From G963676655 sp963678305 (lineage in GTDB: Bacteria; Verrucomicrobiota; Lentisphaeria; Victivallales; Victivallaceae), in assembly GCA_963678305.2 (NCBI GenBank), contig CAXXVV010000017.1, forward strand, positions 558,001-622,000: a stretch of 64,000 nt of DNA, given 5' to 3'. How positions within the stretch are numbered: position 1 is the stretch's first letter; every line of letters begins with the position of its first letter. Position numbers and translations under genes: made by a program. This document shows positions 26,483 to 34,542 of the stretch, piece after piece. A model generated the notes under the pieces. It saw only the letters and a list, made by a program, of their open reading frames with translations, was not told the DNA's origin and did not search any database.

Positions 26483-27347
26483 CAGCTTTATCCTCCGCTA
26501 TTACTACTTCAGAACATGTATTTTCCGGCTCAGTCAACTCCGGCAATTGGGGCGGAGCCGGCAACTCGACGGTAACGGGATCGATATATTCATTAAAAAT
26601 AATAACTCCGCTGACCACCGCGGCCGGAAAAATCAGGACGGCCGCGAATGGAACAAACAGCATCAGATAGACCAGAGCGCCAAATGCCAGAACAATACCC
26701 CGTTTCCCCTTCAAGGCTCTTTTTACCTCGCTTCGACGCCAACGCCGGTGTTCAGCTCCATACAGGAGAAAACTCCATCCGAGGAGATATCCCAGGACCA
26801 GCATGAACGGCAAGAAGCCGACATAAGGCAGAAAAATGCACACCGGCAGCAGAATAACCGCGCAGATGAATGACTGAACCGTCAAAATCAGGGCGTTGGT
26901 TATCGATGTCCGGAAATAATCCAACCAGGATAAATTACCGGATATCCTGATCTCAAACCCGTAAAGCTGCTTCTCCAATTTAGCCGCCATCCGGTCGAAA
27001 AACGGCGCACCGATGATCATGTATAAAGCGGAAAACGTAAAAACAAAAATCGTAATATAAATAATAATAAAAAGAGCCGCCAACGCGATTGAACGCCCCC
27101 ATTCCAGCCATTGCCGCCACCAGGGCAGCGACTCATTAACGCTGTCGAGGCTGGACAAATGAGGCCAGGCCCAGATTATAAACAACCAGACCCCGGCTCC
27201 ATAAATCAGCAGACTGAGCAGCACCGGCACAATTGAATAGAACCAGCAGGAGGGTTGCTTGAAGAAAATACCAAGTCCGCGAAAAGTAATATGAACCCCG
27301 GTTAACAAATTCTTCAAAAAAGAATCATTTGACCGGGATTCTTCCAT
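26463..27347 (-). CDS. CysZ/EI24-like membrane protein
   Basis: A 294-aa protein of the EI24/CysZ family. It begins with a conserved amphipathic start (LLTGVHITFRGLGIFFKQP), followed by four to six hydrophobic segments (about 35-60, 85-120, 145-180, 190-205 and 215-245), including the family-like SALYMIIGAPFFDRMA segment, and a Pro/Glu-rich cytoplasmic tail. In E. coli CysZ mediates sulfate uptake; in many bacteria relatives stand outside cys operons and their substrate is unknown. Here no sulfur genes are adjacent; the neighbours are a GNAT and phosphofructokinase, so a sulfate role is not supported by context. Confidence 0.8.
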   Translation of the reverse strand: MEESRSNDSFLKNLLTGVHITFRGLGIFFKQPSCWFYSIVPVLLSLLIYGAGVWLFIIWAWPHLSSLDSVNESLPWWRQWLEWGRSIALAALFIIIYITIFVFTFSALYMIIGAPFFDRMAAKLEKQLYGFEIRISGNLSWLDYFRTSITNALILTVQSFICAVILLPVCIFLPYVGFLPFMLVLGYLLGWSFLLYGAEHRRWRRSEVKRALKGKRGIVLAFGALVYLMLFVPFAAVLIFPAAVVSGVIIFNEYIDPVTVELPAPPQLPELTEPENTCSEVVIAEDKADEYREV

Positions 27348-27371
27348 CCTGTTTTCCTTTTGCTGACAATC

Positions 27372-28667
27372 TTATTTGTTTGACGACCAGGTTACCGCTT
27401 TGACACTGTTCCAGAGGTCGCCGTTGACATCGATTTTTTTGCGTTCCCTGGTTGCCAGAGCAGTCGGAACGTGGGTAAATTGACCATTCCAGTGTCCTAC
27501 CACCATATCAGTGCAACCGGCCATAGCGGCATGCACCGCATTCTGGGCCAGCATCAGACAGAAAACCGCGTCGGTTCCGTGAGCAGGCAAACTGCGAATC
27601 TGGTAACTGGGATCAAAATATTTGACATTGATCTCGATTCCGGCAGCTTTAGCCAAGTCCTGAAGTTTTGACTTCATATAAAAACCGATATCGTTATATA
27701 TTTTGTTACCGGACTTATCGCTCTGGGAGTCCTGCCCATCGAAAAACTCCTGTCCGGCGCCTTCGGCAACCATGACTACCGCATGTTTGCGTTTTTCCAG
27801 ACGTTTCACCAGATCAGCAAACATATCATTAGGCCCGCCGCCGCCCAAAGAAAATTTCTCTTCAGGGACCAGGCAGTAATTGACGTGTGAATTGGCCAGC
27901 GAAGCATAAGCGGCGATAAAACCGCTGTCCCGCCCCATAACTTTGATCAAACCAACGCCGTTTTCCGCTCCTTTGGCTTCATTGTGAGCGGCGGAAATCA
28001 CCGAGTTTGTAGCATAGACCGAAGTTTCAAACCCGAATGATTTGTCGATGAAGCCGACGTCGTTATCAATCGTTTTCGGGATACTGATAACTGAAATGGA
28101 TAATTTGCGCTTTTTAATTATTTTGCAGATGTCATGGGCGCAGCGCAACGTGCCGTCTCCGCCAATGCAGAAAAGCACATTGATGTTCATCCGAACCATA
28201 GTATCAACCATCTGTTCTTCATCCTGACGCCCCCGGGATGACCCGAGAATGGTCCCGCCGTATTCGTGAATGTCGTCAACCGTTTCCTCGTCCAGAATCA
28301 GCGGTTCATGGGCAAACTCGGGGATCAATCCCTGATAGCCGTACCGGATACCATAGACAATCGGCACTTTATAGTGCGCTTTCAGGGTGAAAGTAAGACC
28401 TTTGATCACGTCATTCAAACCGGGACAAAGGCCGCCGGCTGTCAGAATCGCAGCCTTGCTCCACGCCGGATCATGGTAAATTTTCGCACGAGGACCGGCT
28501 TTTTCAAACGAAAGCACCTGGTCTGAATGCTCAAAGTCTTTTTCCAGGTCACTCAACTCCGAATGGTAGATGACCCGGGCATTATTCTCAACAAAAATAG
28601 AGCGAATTAACGGGCTTTTTAATTTCGGTTCGCCTAAATGTTCTATCTGAAACTCTTTAAGGTTCAT
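27372..28667 (-). CDS. ATP-dependent 6-phosphofructokinase, plant/spirochaete-type long form
   Basis: Phosphorylates fructose 6-phosphate in glycolysis. The 431-aa form belongs to the long group-II-like PFKs with an N-terminal extension (about 1-70). Motifs: ILTAGGLCPGLNDVI, YGYQGL, IGGDGTLRCAH at about 168 and IPKTIDND at about 196. The Gly in GGDGT favours ATP over pyrophosphate (PPi enzymes have GGDD). An in-frame ATG lies at 28703, but the ATG at 28667 has GGAG about 11 bp upstream and gives the conserved beginning. The CysZ-like gene follows 24 bp later. Two AT-rich dyads stand about 180-225 bp upstream. Confidence 0.93.
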   Translation of the reverse strand: MNLKEFQIEHLGEPKLKSPLIRSIFVENNARVIYHSELSDLEKDFEHSDQVLSFEKAGPRAKIYHDPAWSKAAILTAGGLCPGLNDVIKGLTFTLKAHYKVPIVYGIRYGYQGLIPEFAHEPLILDEETVDDIHEYGGTILGSSRGRQDEEQMVDTMVRMNINVLFCIGGDGTLRCAHDICKIIKKRKLSISVISIPKTIDNDVGFIDKSFGFETSVYATNSVISAAHNEAKGAENGVGLIKVMGRDSGFIAAYASLANSHVNYCLVPEEKFSLGGGGPNDMFADLVKRLEKRKHAVVMVAEGAGQEFFDGQDSQSDKSGNKIYNDIGFYMKSKLQDLAKAAGIEINVKYFDPSYQIRSLPAHGTDAVFCLMLAQNAVHAAMAGCTDMVVGHWNGQFTHVPTALATRERKKIDVNGDLWNSVKAVTWSSNK

Positions 28668-28846
28668 TTTTAAATTTTCTCCAAAGCATATATTTATCAA
28701 CATAATTCAAGTTAAAGACCTATCTAAACTTGAATTTTTGCAATTAGAACTTAATTGTTCACTTACTGTAACAATACCACTTTTTGCCATGTTTTTCAAA
28801 TTGAAAGCCCTTTTCATGACGGTTTTTTTTGAATAAATTAATGTTT

Positions 28847-28891
28847 ATTACATTTATGTAATTAGTTTTTCACTAATTACATTTTTGTAAT
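28847..28891. promoter_or_regulatory. Paired ATTACA-TGTAAT dyads upstream of phosphofructokinase
   Basis: Two inverted repeats, ATTACAT-TT-ATGTAAT (28847-28862) and ATTACA-TTTT-TGTAAT (28876-28891), are themselves arranged as a larger palindrome with TAATTAG/CTAATTA between them. The dyads fit a dimeric repressor binding twice. They lie between the phosphofructokinase start (28667) and the end of the membrane protein gene (28961), both on the minus strand. The regulator is unknown. Confidence 0.5.
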
Positions 28892-28960
28892 AACCATATT
28901 ATAGTTACAGCCCCCGCACACTATGTTGATGGAAAGCAAATATGTTTGAGAACAAACAGG

Positions 28961-29308
28961 TCAGTAAAGTAAAAGGGCCAATGCGATCAAATTGGCCGCG
29001 ACTGAAATAAAAACAGCCCAAAAACCGTGAGTAGGCTTGCAGTCCTTCTTGGTCATCGAAATCATCCCGAGAATCATTGCAATCAAATTGACGAACATGA
29101 AAGAAAGAATAAAGACCAGGATAACCGCGGCAGTCGCCGACTCTTTGTAGACGTCGCCATGACTGGCTTGTTCGATTATCGCTGACAGCACACTCAAAAT
29201 AAACAATAAAGCAGTAGATGACCCGGCCAGAATAAAACCGACAAAACCGGTGACCGAAGTTCTGCGTCTGACAGGAATATTGGTTTCAGTTTTACTAAAA
29301 TTATCCAT
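28961..29308 (-). CDS. Small multi-pass membrane protein (115 aa)
   Basis: A 115-aa protein with three hydrophobic segments (about 20-45, 57-85 and 92-114) and a short N-terminal basic tail (PVRRRTS). It resembles small DUF4190-type membrane proteins in layout, but I cannot assign a family. It is translationally coupled to the GPP34 gene: the stop of that gene and this ATG share one base (TAATG). A functional link with the GPP34 protein, such as anchoring it to the membrane, is possible but is only inference. Confidence 0.7.
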   Translation of the reverse strand: MDNFSKTETNIPVRRRTSVTGFVGFILAGSSTALLFILSVLSAIIEQASHGDVYKESATAAVILVFILSFMFVNLIAMILGMISMTKKDCKPTHGFWAVFISVAANLIALALLLY

Positions 29309-29982
29309 TATACATCCGTACTTGCGTCAATCACCGTCGCGGGGCCATTAAAACCAAATGCGACTTGAAATTCGTTTATGACTTCAAGCGTACCGCGTCC
29401 AACCGAATCCAGCTTGGTCAACATTTCGATGCGCTCCCGGTAACGACTGAGCTGCCGTGGTGACATCACTTCATGCAGCAGGCCGCAGGCCGAGGCCAGA
29501 CTGATCAGCGTGGCTTCCCGCGGCCCGGGAATTTCGTCGCTTGAAATAAGTTCAATCATTCTGCGTTCCACATCCTTGATTTCCCGATCATCAATTACCG
29601 GGTAACGCCGGGATGGAAAAACCCAGAGGATTTTGTCTTCAACCACTTTTAGAATACCACGCAGAACCAAATGATGCAAGACCATATTTTCAATTCTGCC
29701 GGCCTCAACGAATAAGGTTTCGAGCCAGTAATGAAGCGTCATTTTAGAGTCCTGACGCTTGATCATCGCCATAATCTCGTCAAGGACCGGATTCCCAACC
29801 GGGTCAGGATTTACGACGATAAGGCCTTCTTCGTCAAAGTCAATGCTCCCCATGAATGACAATTCCGCCAACGCCGCACCGACAAGGGCATGATGCAACC
29901 TTTCAATGCCGTCTTCCAAAGCCACGGTTCCAGTTGCGTCGTCAAGTGCCAGCAAGTAAATTTCCTCAGCAAAACTAAGCAT
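29308..29982 (-). CDS. GPP34 (GOLPH3/Vps74-like) family protein
   Basis: A 224-aa protein of the GPP34 family. The eukaryotic members (GOLPH3, Vps74) bind phosphatidylinositol 4-phosphate at the Golgi and retain glycosyltransferases; bacterial members are of unknown function and are best known from Actinobacteria. Here the start LSFAEEIYLLALDDATGTV, the central VLHHLVLRGILKVVEDKILW and the LISSDEIPGPREATLISLAS segment followed by GLL match the family plan. The length is close to the minimal bacterial form. It is coupled to a small membrane protein gene downstream, and GGGAG lies upstream of the ATG. A role at the inner membrane with glycan enzymes is inference. Confidence 0.85.
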   Translation of the reverse strand: MLSFAEEIYLLALDDATGTVALEDGIERLHHALVGAALAELSFMGSIDFDEEGLIVVNPDPVGNPVLDEIMAMIKRQDSKMTLHYWLETLFVEAGRIENMVLHHLVLRGILKVVEDKILWVFPSRRYPVIDDREIKDVERRMIELISSDEIPGPREATLISLASACGLLHEVMSPRQLSRYRERIEMLTKLDSVGRGTLEVINEFQVAFGFNGPATVIDASTDV

Positions 29983-30133
29983 TCCAGGGTCTCCCGGTTC
30001 TTCTTTGTCAATTAGTCTGTATTAGTCTATATATAAATAACATCTTTATGACAAAAAATCAACCCGTTACCGAATTTTTCCATAATAGCATTAAAGCCCG
30101 GTTGAAAATACCGTCAATACGGATATTATACTA

Positions 30134-30306
30134 TTAAGGGAATCTCTAAAAATTGGAAATTCCGGCAAAATCGCTTATTTGCACCGAGCGGTCTTGCGTT
30201 GTAAAACTGATGCATAGCGCTGCTATGCGCAAACTTACAACGCGTCGCCGCATCGGTCAACTAAACAATTTTTCGTTTCGGAACCAATATTTAGAGGCTC
30301 CCTTAA
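30134..30306. mobile_element. Foldback MITE-like element 1 (about 173 bp)
   Basis: The ends are near-perfect inverted repeats: TTAAGGGAATCTCTAAA at the left and, in reverse complement, TTAAGGGAGCCTCTAAA at the right, each followed by an ATTGG. The pairing continues through the whole element. The centre is GCGTTGTAA...GCATAGC against GCTATGC...TTACAACGC with a 3-nt loop. It has no coding capacity and could be moved by a transposase recognising GGGA(A/G)(T/C)CTCTAAA ends, which look IS5-like. TTAA at both ends may be a target duplication. It ends 28 bp before the UroD-like gene. Confidence 0.75.
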
Positions 30307-30334
30307 GCATTAATAGCAAAGGTTACAACAAAAA

Positions 30335-31420
30335 ATGAAACCGCGGGAAAAAGTTGAGTATTGTTTGAAAGGCGGGAAGTGCAAAACTGTCCCCTTCACG
30401 ATTTACGAATCAAAATTTCCATCCGGAGCGGATGGTGACGGACTCAGGCAGCGCGAAGCCTGCCGGGTTTTCCGCAAAACTCCGGGGTTCAGCAGTTACA
30501 CGCCGAATGTCAGGGAAACCGCGGAAACGGTTGAAAAACCTGACGGCACGGTTGAAACAACTACTTTCTATGAAACACCGGTCGGGACGCTCACGACGAC
30601 CTCCGTCCGCAACGAATACGCCTCAAAGATCGTCAGTAAAATGTTCAAAAGTCCGGATGATTTCAAGGCATTGGAATTTATCCTCCGCGACACTCAGGTC
30701 AAAGCGGATTACGGTCCGATCGTCGAGATGCTGAAAAACCGGGATGACAACACGGTGCTGCGCGGGGCTTTCGGGCTTGAACCGTTGCAAACGCTGATCA
30801 GCGCCGGATATATCGATATGATGGATTTTTGCTACCAGTGGATGGAAAACCGGGATGAAATGCTGAAACTTTATGAGGCGGTCGTCGAAATCCGGCGCAA
30901 GACGTATCCGATTGTTGCCAAGTCTCCGCATCTCCATGCCAACTACGGCGGCAACGTTGTGCCGGAAATTATCGGGGCTGAGGTTTTCCGCGATTATTAT
31001 CTGCCGCATTACCATGAGGCCGCCGAGGTCATGCACCGGCATGGGAAACTGATCGGCTGCCATTATGACGCCAACTGCCGGGAGCTGGCTCCGCTTATCG
31101 CCGAAACCGAATTGGATTACGTCGAGGCGTTCACCCCTGCCCCGGATACTGACATGACCCTGGGCGAGGCCCGTGAATTCTGGCCGGACAAAGTCCTGTG
31201 GATCAACTTCCCGTCATCGGTTCACGTCAAGGACGACGATTCCGTCGAACAGAAAACCGTTGACCTGCTGAATGAACTGCCGGCTCTGGACGGGTTTATT
31301 ATGGGCATAACCGAAGACGTTCCGCCCAACCGTACCCCGGCATCCTATCACGCAATTCTCAATGGACTAGAGCGTCACTCCGTCGAGTGTCCCGAAATGT
31401 ATCTCAGCGCTGCTGATTAA
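30335..31420 (+). CDS. Uroporphyrinogen decarboxylase (UroD) family protein
   Basis: A 361-aa protein with a UroD-like barrel. The start (KPREKVEYCLKGGKCKTVPF), the EPLQTLISAGYIDMMDFCY segment and the late HRHGKLIGCHYDANCRELAPL and ETELDYVEAFTPAPDTDM match divergent UroD family members, which in anaerobes and marine bacteria are often corrinoid-linked methyltransferases (MtaA/CmuA-like) or demethylases rather than haem enzymes. No haem genes are near. The ATG has a weak ribosome site, and the foldback element lies immediately upstream, so expression may start in or near that element. The YjbQ-like gene follows 21 bp later in the same direction. Confidence 0.85.
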   Translation: MKPREKVEYCLKGGKCKTVPFTIYESKFPSGADGDGLRQREACRVFRKTPGFSSYTPNVRETAETVEKPDGTVETTTFYETPVGTLTTTSVRNEYASKIVSKMFKSPDDFKALEFILRDTQVKADYGPIVEMLKNRDDNTVLRGAFGLEPLQTLISAGYIDMMDFCYQWMENRDEMLKLYEAVVEIRRKTYPIVAKSPHLHANYGGNVVPEIIGAEVFRDYYLPHYHEAAEVMHRHGKLIGCHYDANCRELAPLIAETELDYVEAFTPAPDTDMTLGEAREFWPDKVLWINFPSSVHVKDDDSVEQKTVDLLNELPALDGFIMGITEDVPPNRTPASYHAILNGLERHSVECPEMYLSAAD

Positions 31421-31441
31421 CCACGAACCAAGGAGACTGTC

Positions 31442-31846
31442 ATGCCGACATTATCAGTAAAAAGCACCTCTCACAGTCAAATGATCAATATCACCGGCAA
31501 AATCGCGCAAATGATCCCTAAAGACATGGAAAGCGGTATATGCCACGTTTTCTGCATGCATACAACCGCCGGTTTGACGATCAATGAAAATGCTGATCCG
31601 GCCGTACAAAGCGACCTGCAGGCAGCGCTTGAGCGGATTATTCCATGGAACTCGGCCGAGTTCACTCATTTCGAGGGAAACAGCGCGGCCCATCTGAAAG
31701 CGTCGCTAATGGGTTTTGCTCAAACAATTCCAATCGAAGGCTGGCGTTTGTGCCTCGGGACCTGGCAGGGCATCTATTTCTGTGAATTTGACGGACCGCG
31801 CGAACGTACAGTCCATGTCCAGTTTATTCCGGGGGCTGCTATATGA
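31442..31846 (+). CDS. yjbQ: YjbQ family protein (UPF0047)
   Basis: A 134-aa protein of the YjbQ/UPF0047 family, some members of which show secondary thiamine-phosphate synthase activity. Signatures are seen: MHTTAGLTINENADPAVQSDL (His/Thr and Glu-Asn-Ala-Asp), HFEGNSAAHLKASLMG and the C-terminal LGTWQGIYFCEFDGPRERTV. Family members form small cytosolic trimers. The gene follows the UroD-like gene by 21 bp with AAGGAGAC as ribosome site, and overlaps the next gene by 4 bp (ATGA). Confidence 0.93.
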   Translation: MPTLSVKSTSHSQMINITGKIAQMIPKDMESGICHVFCMHTTAGLTINENADPAVQSDLQAALERIIPWNSAEFTHFEGNSAAHLKASLMGFAQTIPIEGWRLCLGTWQGIYFCEFDGPRERTVHVQFIPGAAI

Positions 31847-32655
31847 AGTTATTACTGCCATTAATCTCTCTGGCTTTTTCTCTGACGGCAGCCGGATTTA
31901 GCTATCCTGGACAAATTAAGCTAAGAAACCAAACCAAACCGATCCGGGTAACCGTCAACAAAGTCGACCAGTGGGGAAATATTTTCTGTCGTCATCAAAA
32001 AAAGGATATGATTATCAGGTCAAGATCATATATATGGGTAATGGTCGACAAGCCGGATATTCTGAAAACGGCGGAAAAATCCCTGAAAGACGGTCAATAT
32101 ATAGCAGCCGGCAACGCGTTCCGCGATGCTGAAAAAATGATCGGCAAACTCGGCTGGAAGCTTACCTGTGTTTACGGTCAGGCCGCAGCGCTCCGTGATC
32201 AGGAAAAAGATGCGGACGCGGTTGAACTGCTTGAACCCTGCTTGAAATACGAGATGTCATATCCCGAGGGAGAGCGTTCGCAACTTGATCAATGCCTTAT
32301 GCTGATGTCACAGCTTGCAAAGCCTGAAAAAGCTCTGGAAGCGCTAACGCTGCTGCGTGAATCAAACTATCCCGCCAATTCCCTTTCCGGTTTTACCGGG
32401 GCGGCGGAGATCAAGTTAAAGGCGGAAAAATTCGCTGAGGCACGAGACTTGCTGCTGCAAGCTGTCGTTATGTTCAAAAAAGAGACTCCGGGCCGAAAAG
32501 AGGCGCTCGAACAACTTGTCACACTTTTGCGGGAACACCGTGACGACCTGCCGGATTCCACCGGTCTGCCCGATAAATACGCGGAAATGCTGAAAAGAGA
32601 TTATCCGCCTGAATCGAAAACAAAGTCATTATTATATAAACCCAAGGAGTTGTGA
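31843..32655 (+). CDS. Exported TPR-like protein (270 aa), 3' end inside a foldback element
   Basis: A 270-aa protein with a signal peptide (1-18, LISLAFSLTAAGFS), a short SH3/PDZ-like N-terminal part (about 20-65) and TPR-like helical repeats (about 75-235, IAAGNAFRDAEKM, KALEALTLLRESNYPA). It is probably periplasmic and acts in protein contacts. It is coupled to yjbQ by ATGA. The last three codons and the TGA stop lie within the left inverted repeat of foldback element 2, so the native C-terminus may have been cut off by insertion. No enzyme motif was seen. Confidence 0.8.
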   Translation: MKLLLPLISLAFSLTAAGFSYPGQIKLRNQTKPIRVTVNKVDQWGNIFCRHQKKDMIIRSRSYIWVMVDKPDILKTAEKSLKDGQYIAAGNAFRDAEKMIGKLGWKLTCVYGQAAALRDQEKDADAVELLEPCLKYEMSYPEGERSQLDQCLMLMSQLAKPEKALEALTLLRESNYPANSLSGFTGAAEIKLKAEKFAEARDLLLQAVVMFKKETPGRKEALEQLVTLLREHRDDLPDSTGLPDKYAEMLKRDYPPESKTKSLLYKPKEL

Positions 32656-32806
32656 AAAAATTAACTTGGCAATTTGCCGGAGAGATCGTGATTTGATTTT
32701 GGGACCGACGACAAGGAGCATACTTTCTGGTATGTAACGAAGCGGCGACACGAAAAGCATTCACGAGAACCGGACAAATGTCAAGGTTATTTCTGAACGA
32801 CTCCCC
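32645..32806. mobile_element. Foldback MITE-like element 2 (about 160 bp)
   Basis: The left end AGGAGTTGTG(A)AAAAATTAAC matches the reverse complement of the right end, GGGAGTCGTTCAGAAATAAC. The arms continue to pair imperfectly (TTGGCAATTTGCCGG against CCGGACAAATGTCAA) up to a central CATAC-TTTCTG-GTATG hairpin. It shares with element 1 the GGGAG-type ends and a GCGGCGAC segment near the centre, so the two may belong to one wider family. It has no ORF. It lies between the TPR-like gene and rdgB and overlaps the stop codon of the former. Confidence 0.65.
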
Positions 32807-32825
32807 AATAATCAGGAGCTACACA

Positions 32826-33434
32826 ATGGTCAAAATTGTCGCCGCCACCGGCAACGCACACAAACTGGAAGAATTCCGCACCCTATTGAAAGACCAGGAC
32901 GTCGAAGTTGTGGGACTCGACGCCTACCCGAATTACCCGGAAGTGGAAGAAACCGGAACAACATTCCAGGAAAATTCCGCCATCAAGGCTCTGGCGGCAT
33001 CTAATTATTGCGATATTCCTGCCTTTGCCGACGACTCCGGTTTGGCGGTTGAAGCCCTGAACGGCAGACCTGGGATAAACTCATCCCGCTACGCGGCCAC
33101 GGACCCGGAACGCATGCAGAAAGTTCTTGACGAACTCAAAGATAAAGACAACCGGAGAGCAAAATTTGTCTGTGCTCTGTCTATTGCGCTCAACGGCGAA
33201 GTGATCGAAACATTCACCGGCGAGGTCCACGGAACTATCGCGGACGCGCCTCGCGGAAACAACGGGTTCGGGTACGATCCGATCTTTATCCCGGACGGAT
33301 TCGATAAAACATTCGGCGAACTCGGCGCGGATGTCAAAGATAAAATAAGTCACCGTTTCCGTGCGTTTGAAAAAGCAATGGAATTCGTGGAAGATGAAAT
33401 GAGCATCCTGGATAATGAATTTGAAGACCTCTGA
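32826..33434 (+). CDS. rdgB: RdgB/HAM1 XTP/dITP pyrophosphatase
   Basis: Hydrolyses non-canonical purine nucleoside triphosphates (XTP, dITP) to monophosphates, cleansing the nucleotide pool; cytosolic dimer. Motifs: VAATGNAHKLEEF at the start, ENSAIKALAAS, FADDSGLAVEALNGRPG, the RYA segment, GNNGFGYDPIFIPDG and the C-terminal ISHRFRAFEKAM. An in-frame ATG at 32778 lies inside the foldback element; AGGAG 7 bp before the ATG at 32826 and family length (202 aa) decide for the latter. Confidence 0.96.
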   Translation: MVKIVAATGNAHKLEEFRTLLKDQDVEVVGLDAYPNYPEVEETGTTFQENSAIKALAASNYCDIPAFADDSGLAVEALNGRPGINSSRYAATDPERMQKVLDELKDKDNRRAKFVCALSIALNGEVIETFTGEVHGTIADAPRGNNGFGYDPIFIPDGFDKTFGELGADVKDKISHRFRAFEKAMEFVEDEMSILDNEFEDL

Positions 33435-33437
33435 AAG

Positions 33438-34191
33438 ATGAATGAAGAAGCGAAGAAGCCGTGGCTATCCGGCCCCAAACTGCTGGTCTTGAGTACCTTC
33501 AGTTTTTTGATGCTTACGCTGATATTCATCGCTTTATTCGCTCATTCATGCACCAGTCGTCGTCTGGTCATTACTAAAAAAATCACTACCGAACTGCTGG
33601 ACAACACGGAAAAAGTCAGTCAGTTACGCAAACTGGTCCTGGCGGAACGTACCGCGACTGAAGTAATCAGGCAAACCGAAGAAACCAAAGTAGATCCAGG
33701 CAAATGGTGGGGGACTGGAATCCTATGTCCCGAAATCTTCCTCCGCCATATACAGCCTGGAAGTCAAGACTCGTTATTCATATTATGTGAATCCTGAACT
33801 GAAGTTATGGAAAATCATTTTTGAGAATGGCATTCTTTTCGTCGAAGTGCCGCCGCTCGAGGTCGGATACCCTGTAGTTTTCACCGAAACCCTGCGTGCG
33901 CATTGCGACACCGGCTGGTTAATCATGGATGAAAAGAGCAAGCTTGAAAGATTCAAAAGGCAGGCCGGTTCAATCCTGATGCGAAGGGCTAAAGACAGGC
34001 CTTATCTGGCAGTTATCCGGGAAACCGCCAGAGCGTCACTTGAAAAATTCATCATTGAATGGATCGTCAGAAATCATCTGAACGAAATCAAAGCGATCCG
34101 TATCAAATTTGCCGATGAACCGCAATGGCCGGGGCTCGGCGGCCCAACCGGTAAATTACTGAATGTTTTGCATCCGGAACCCAAATTATGA
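33438..34191 (+). pseudogene. Membrane-anchored DUF4230-like gene split by a +1 frameshift
   Basis: Two ORFs join end to end. The first (33438-33797) has a transmembrane helix (about 14-36) and a helical stalk, then turns out of frame. The second frame reads KSSSAIYSLEVKTRYSYYVN before its apparent start at 33787, so coding clearly continues upstream of that ATG. The shift lies in TGGTGGGGGACTG near 33705-33718; removing one G from the run of five gives KWWGLESYVPK in one frame and a protein of about 250 aa. The layout (anchor, coiled stalk, beta-rich domain, helical end KLERFKRQAGSILMRRA) is like DUF4230 proteins. It could be a sequencing error, a pseudogene or slippage. Confidence 0.7.
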
Positions 34192-34535
34192 ATAAAGACG
34201 CGATGAGGATTTTCGGCATCCATCCGTTGGCGGCGTTGGCGTTCATCGCAATCGACATGATGCTGTTCGCCCCGGATGTCAGTCTCATCGGCTGGACCAT
34301 TTCGCTCAGTGTGGGACTGGCCCTGATCATTCCCTGCACCATACTTCAACGCTATGTGTGCGGGGATTCATGGGGGTTGGCTATCGCCAAAGGAGTCATT
34401 CTGGGGATACTTACCGCAATTCCGACGCCGCTACCGGCATTCATTACCGGCGGCAGCGGGATTTGCGGCTATCTTAACCGAAATCAAAAACTACAGGAAC
34501 AAGCCGGAAAACAACCACCGGAACTCGAACCATAA
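34188..34535 (+). CDS. Small membrane protein (115 aa), DUF6116-like layout
   Basis: A 115-aa protein with three to four hydrophobic segments (about 12-28, 32-52, 66-88 and a glycine-rich end near 90) and a Gln/Pro/Glu-rich cytoplasmic tail. It overlaps the preceding frameshifted gene by 4 bp (ATGA), so the pair is translationally coupled and the membrane-anchored protein and this one may act together. I cannot name the family firmly. Confidence 0.6.
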   Translation: MNKDAMRIFGIHPLAALAFIAIDMMLFAPDVSLIGWTISLSVGLALIIPCTILQRYVCGDSWGLAIAKGVILGILTAIPTPLPAFITGGSGICGYLNRNQKLQEQAGKQPPELEP

Positions 34536-34542
34536 AAGCATT

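Noticed and set aside
28847..28891. Dyads upstream of phosphofructokinase considered as MecI/BlaI operators
   Set aside because: The TACA/TGTA halves match, but the spacing is 4 bp rather than the 2 bp of known BlaI/MecI sites, and no bla or mec gene is present.
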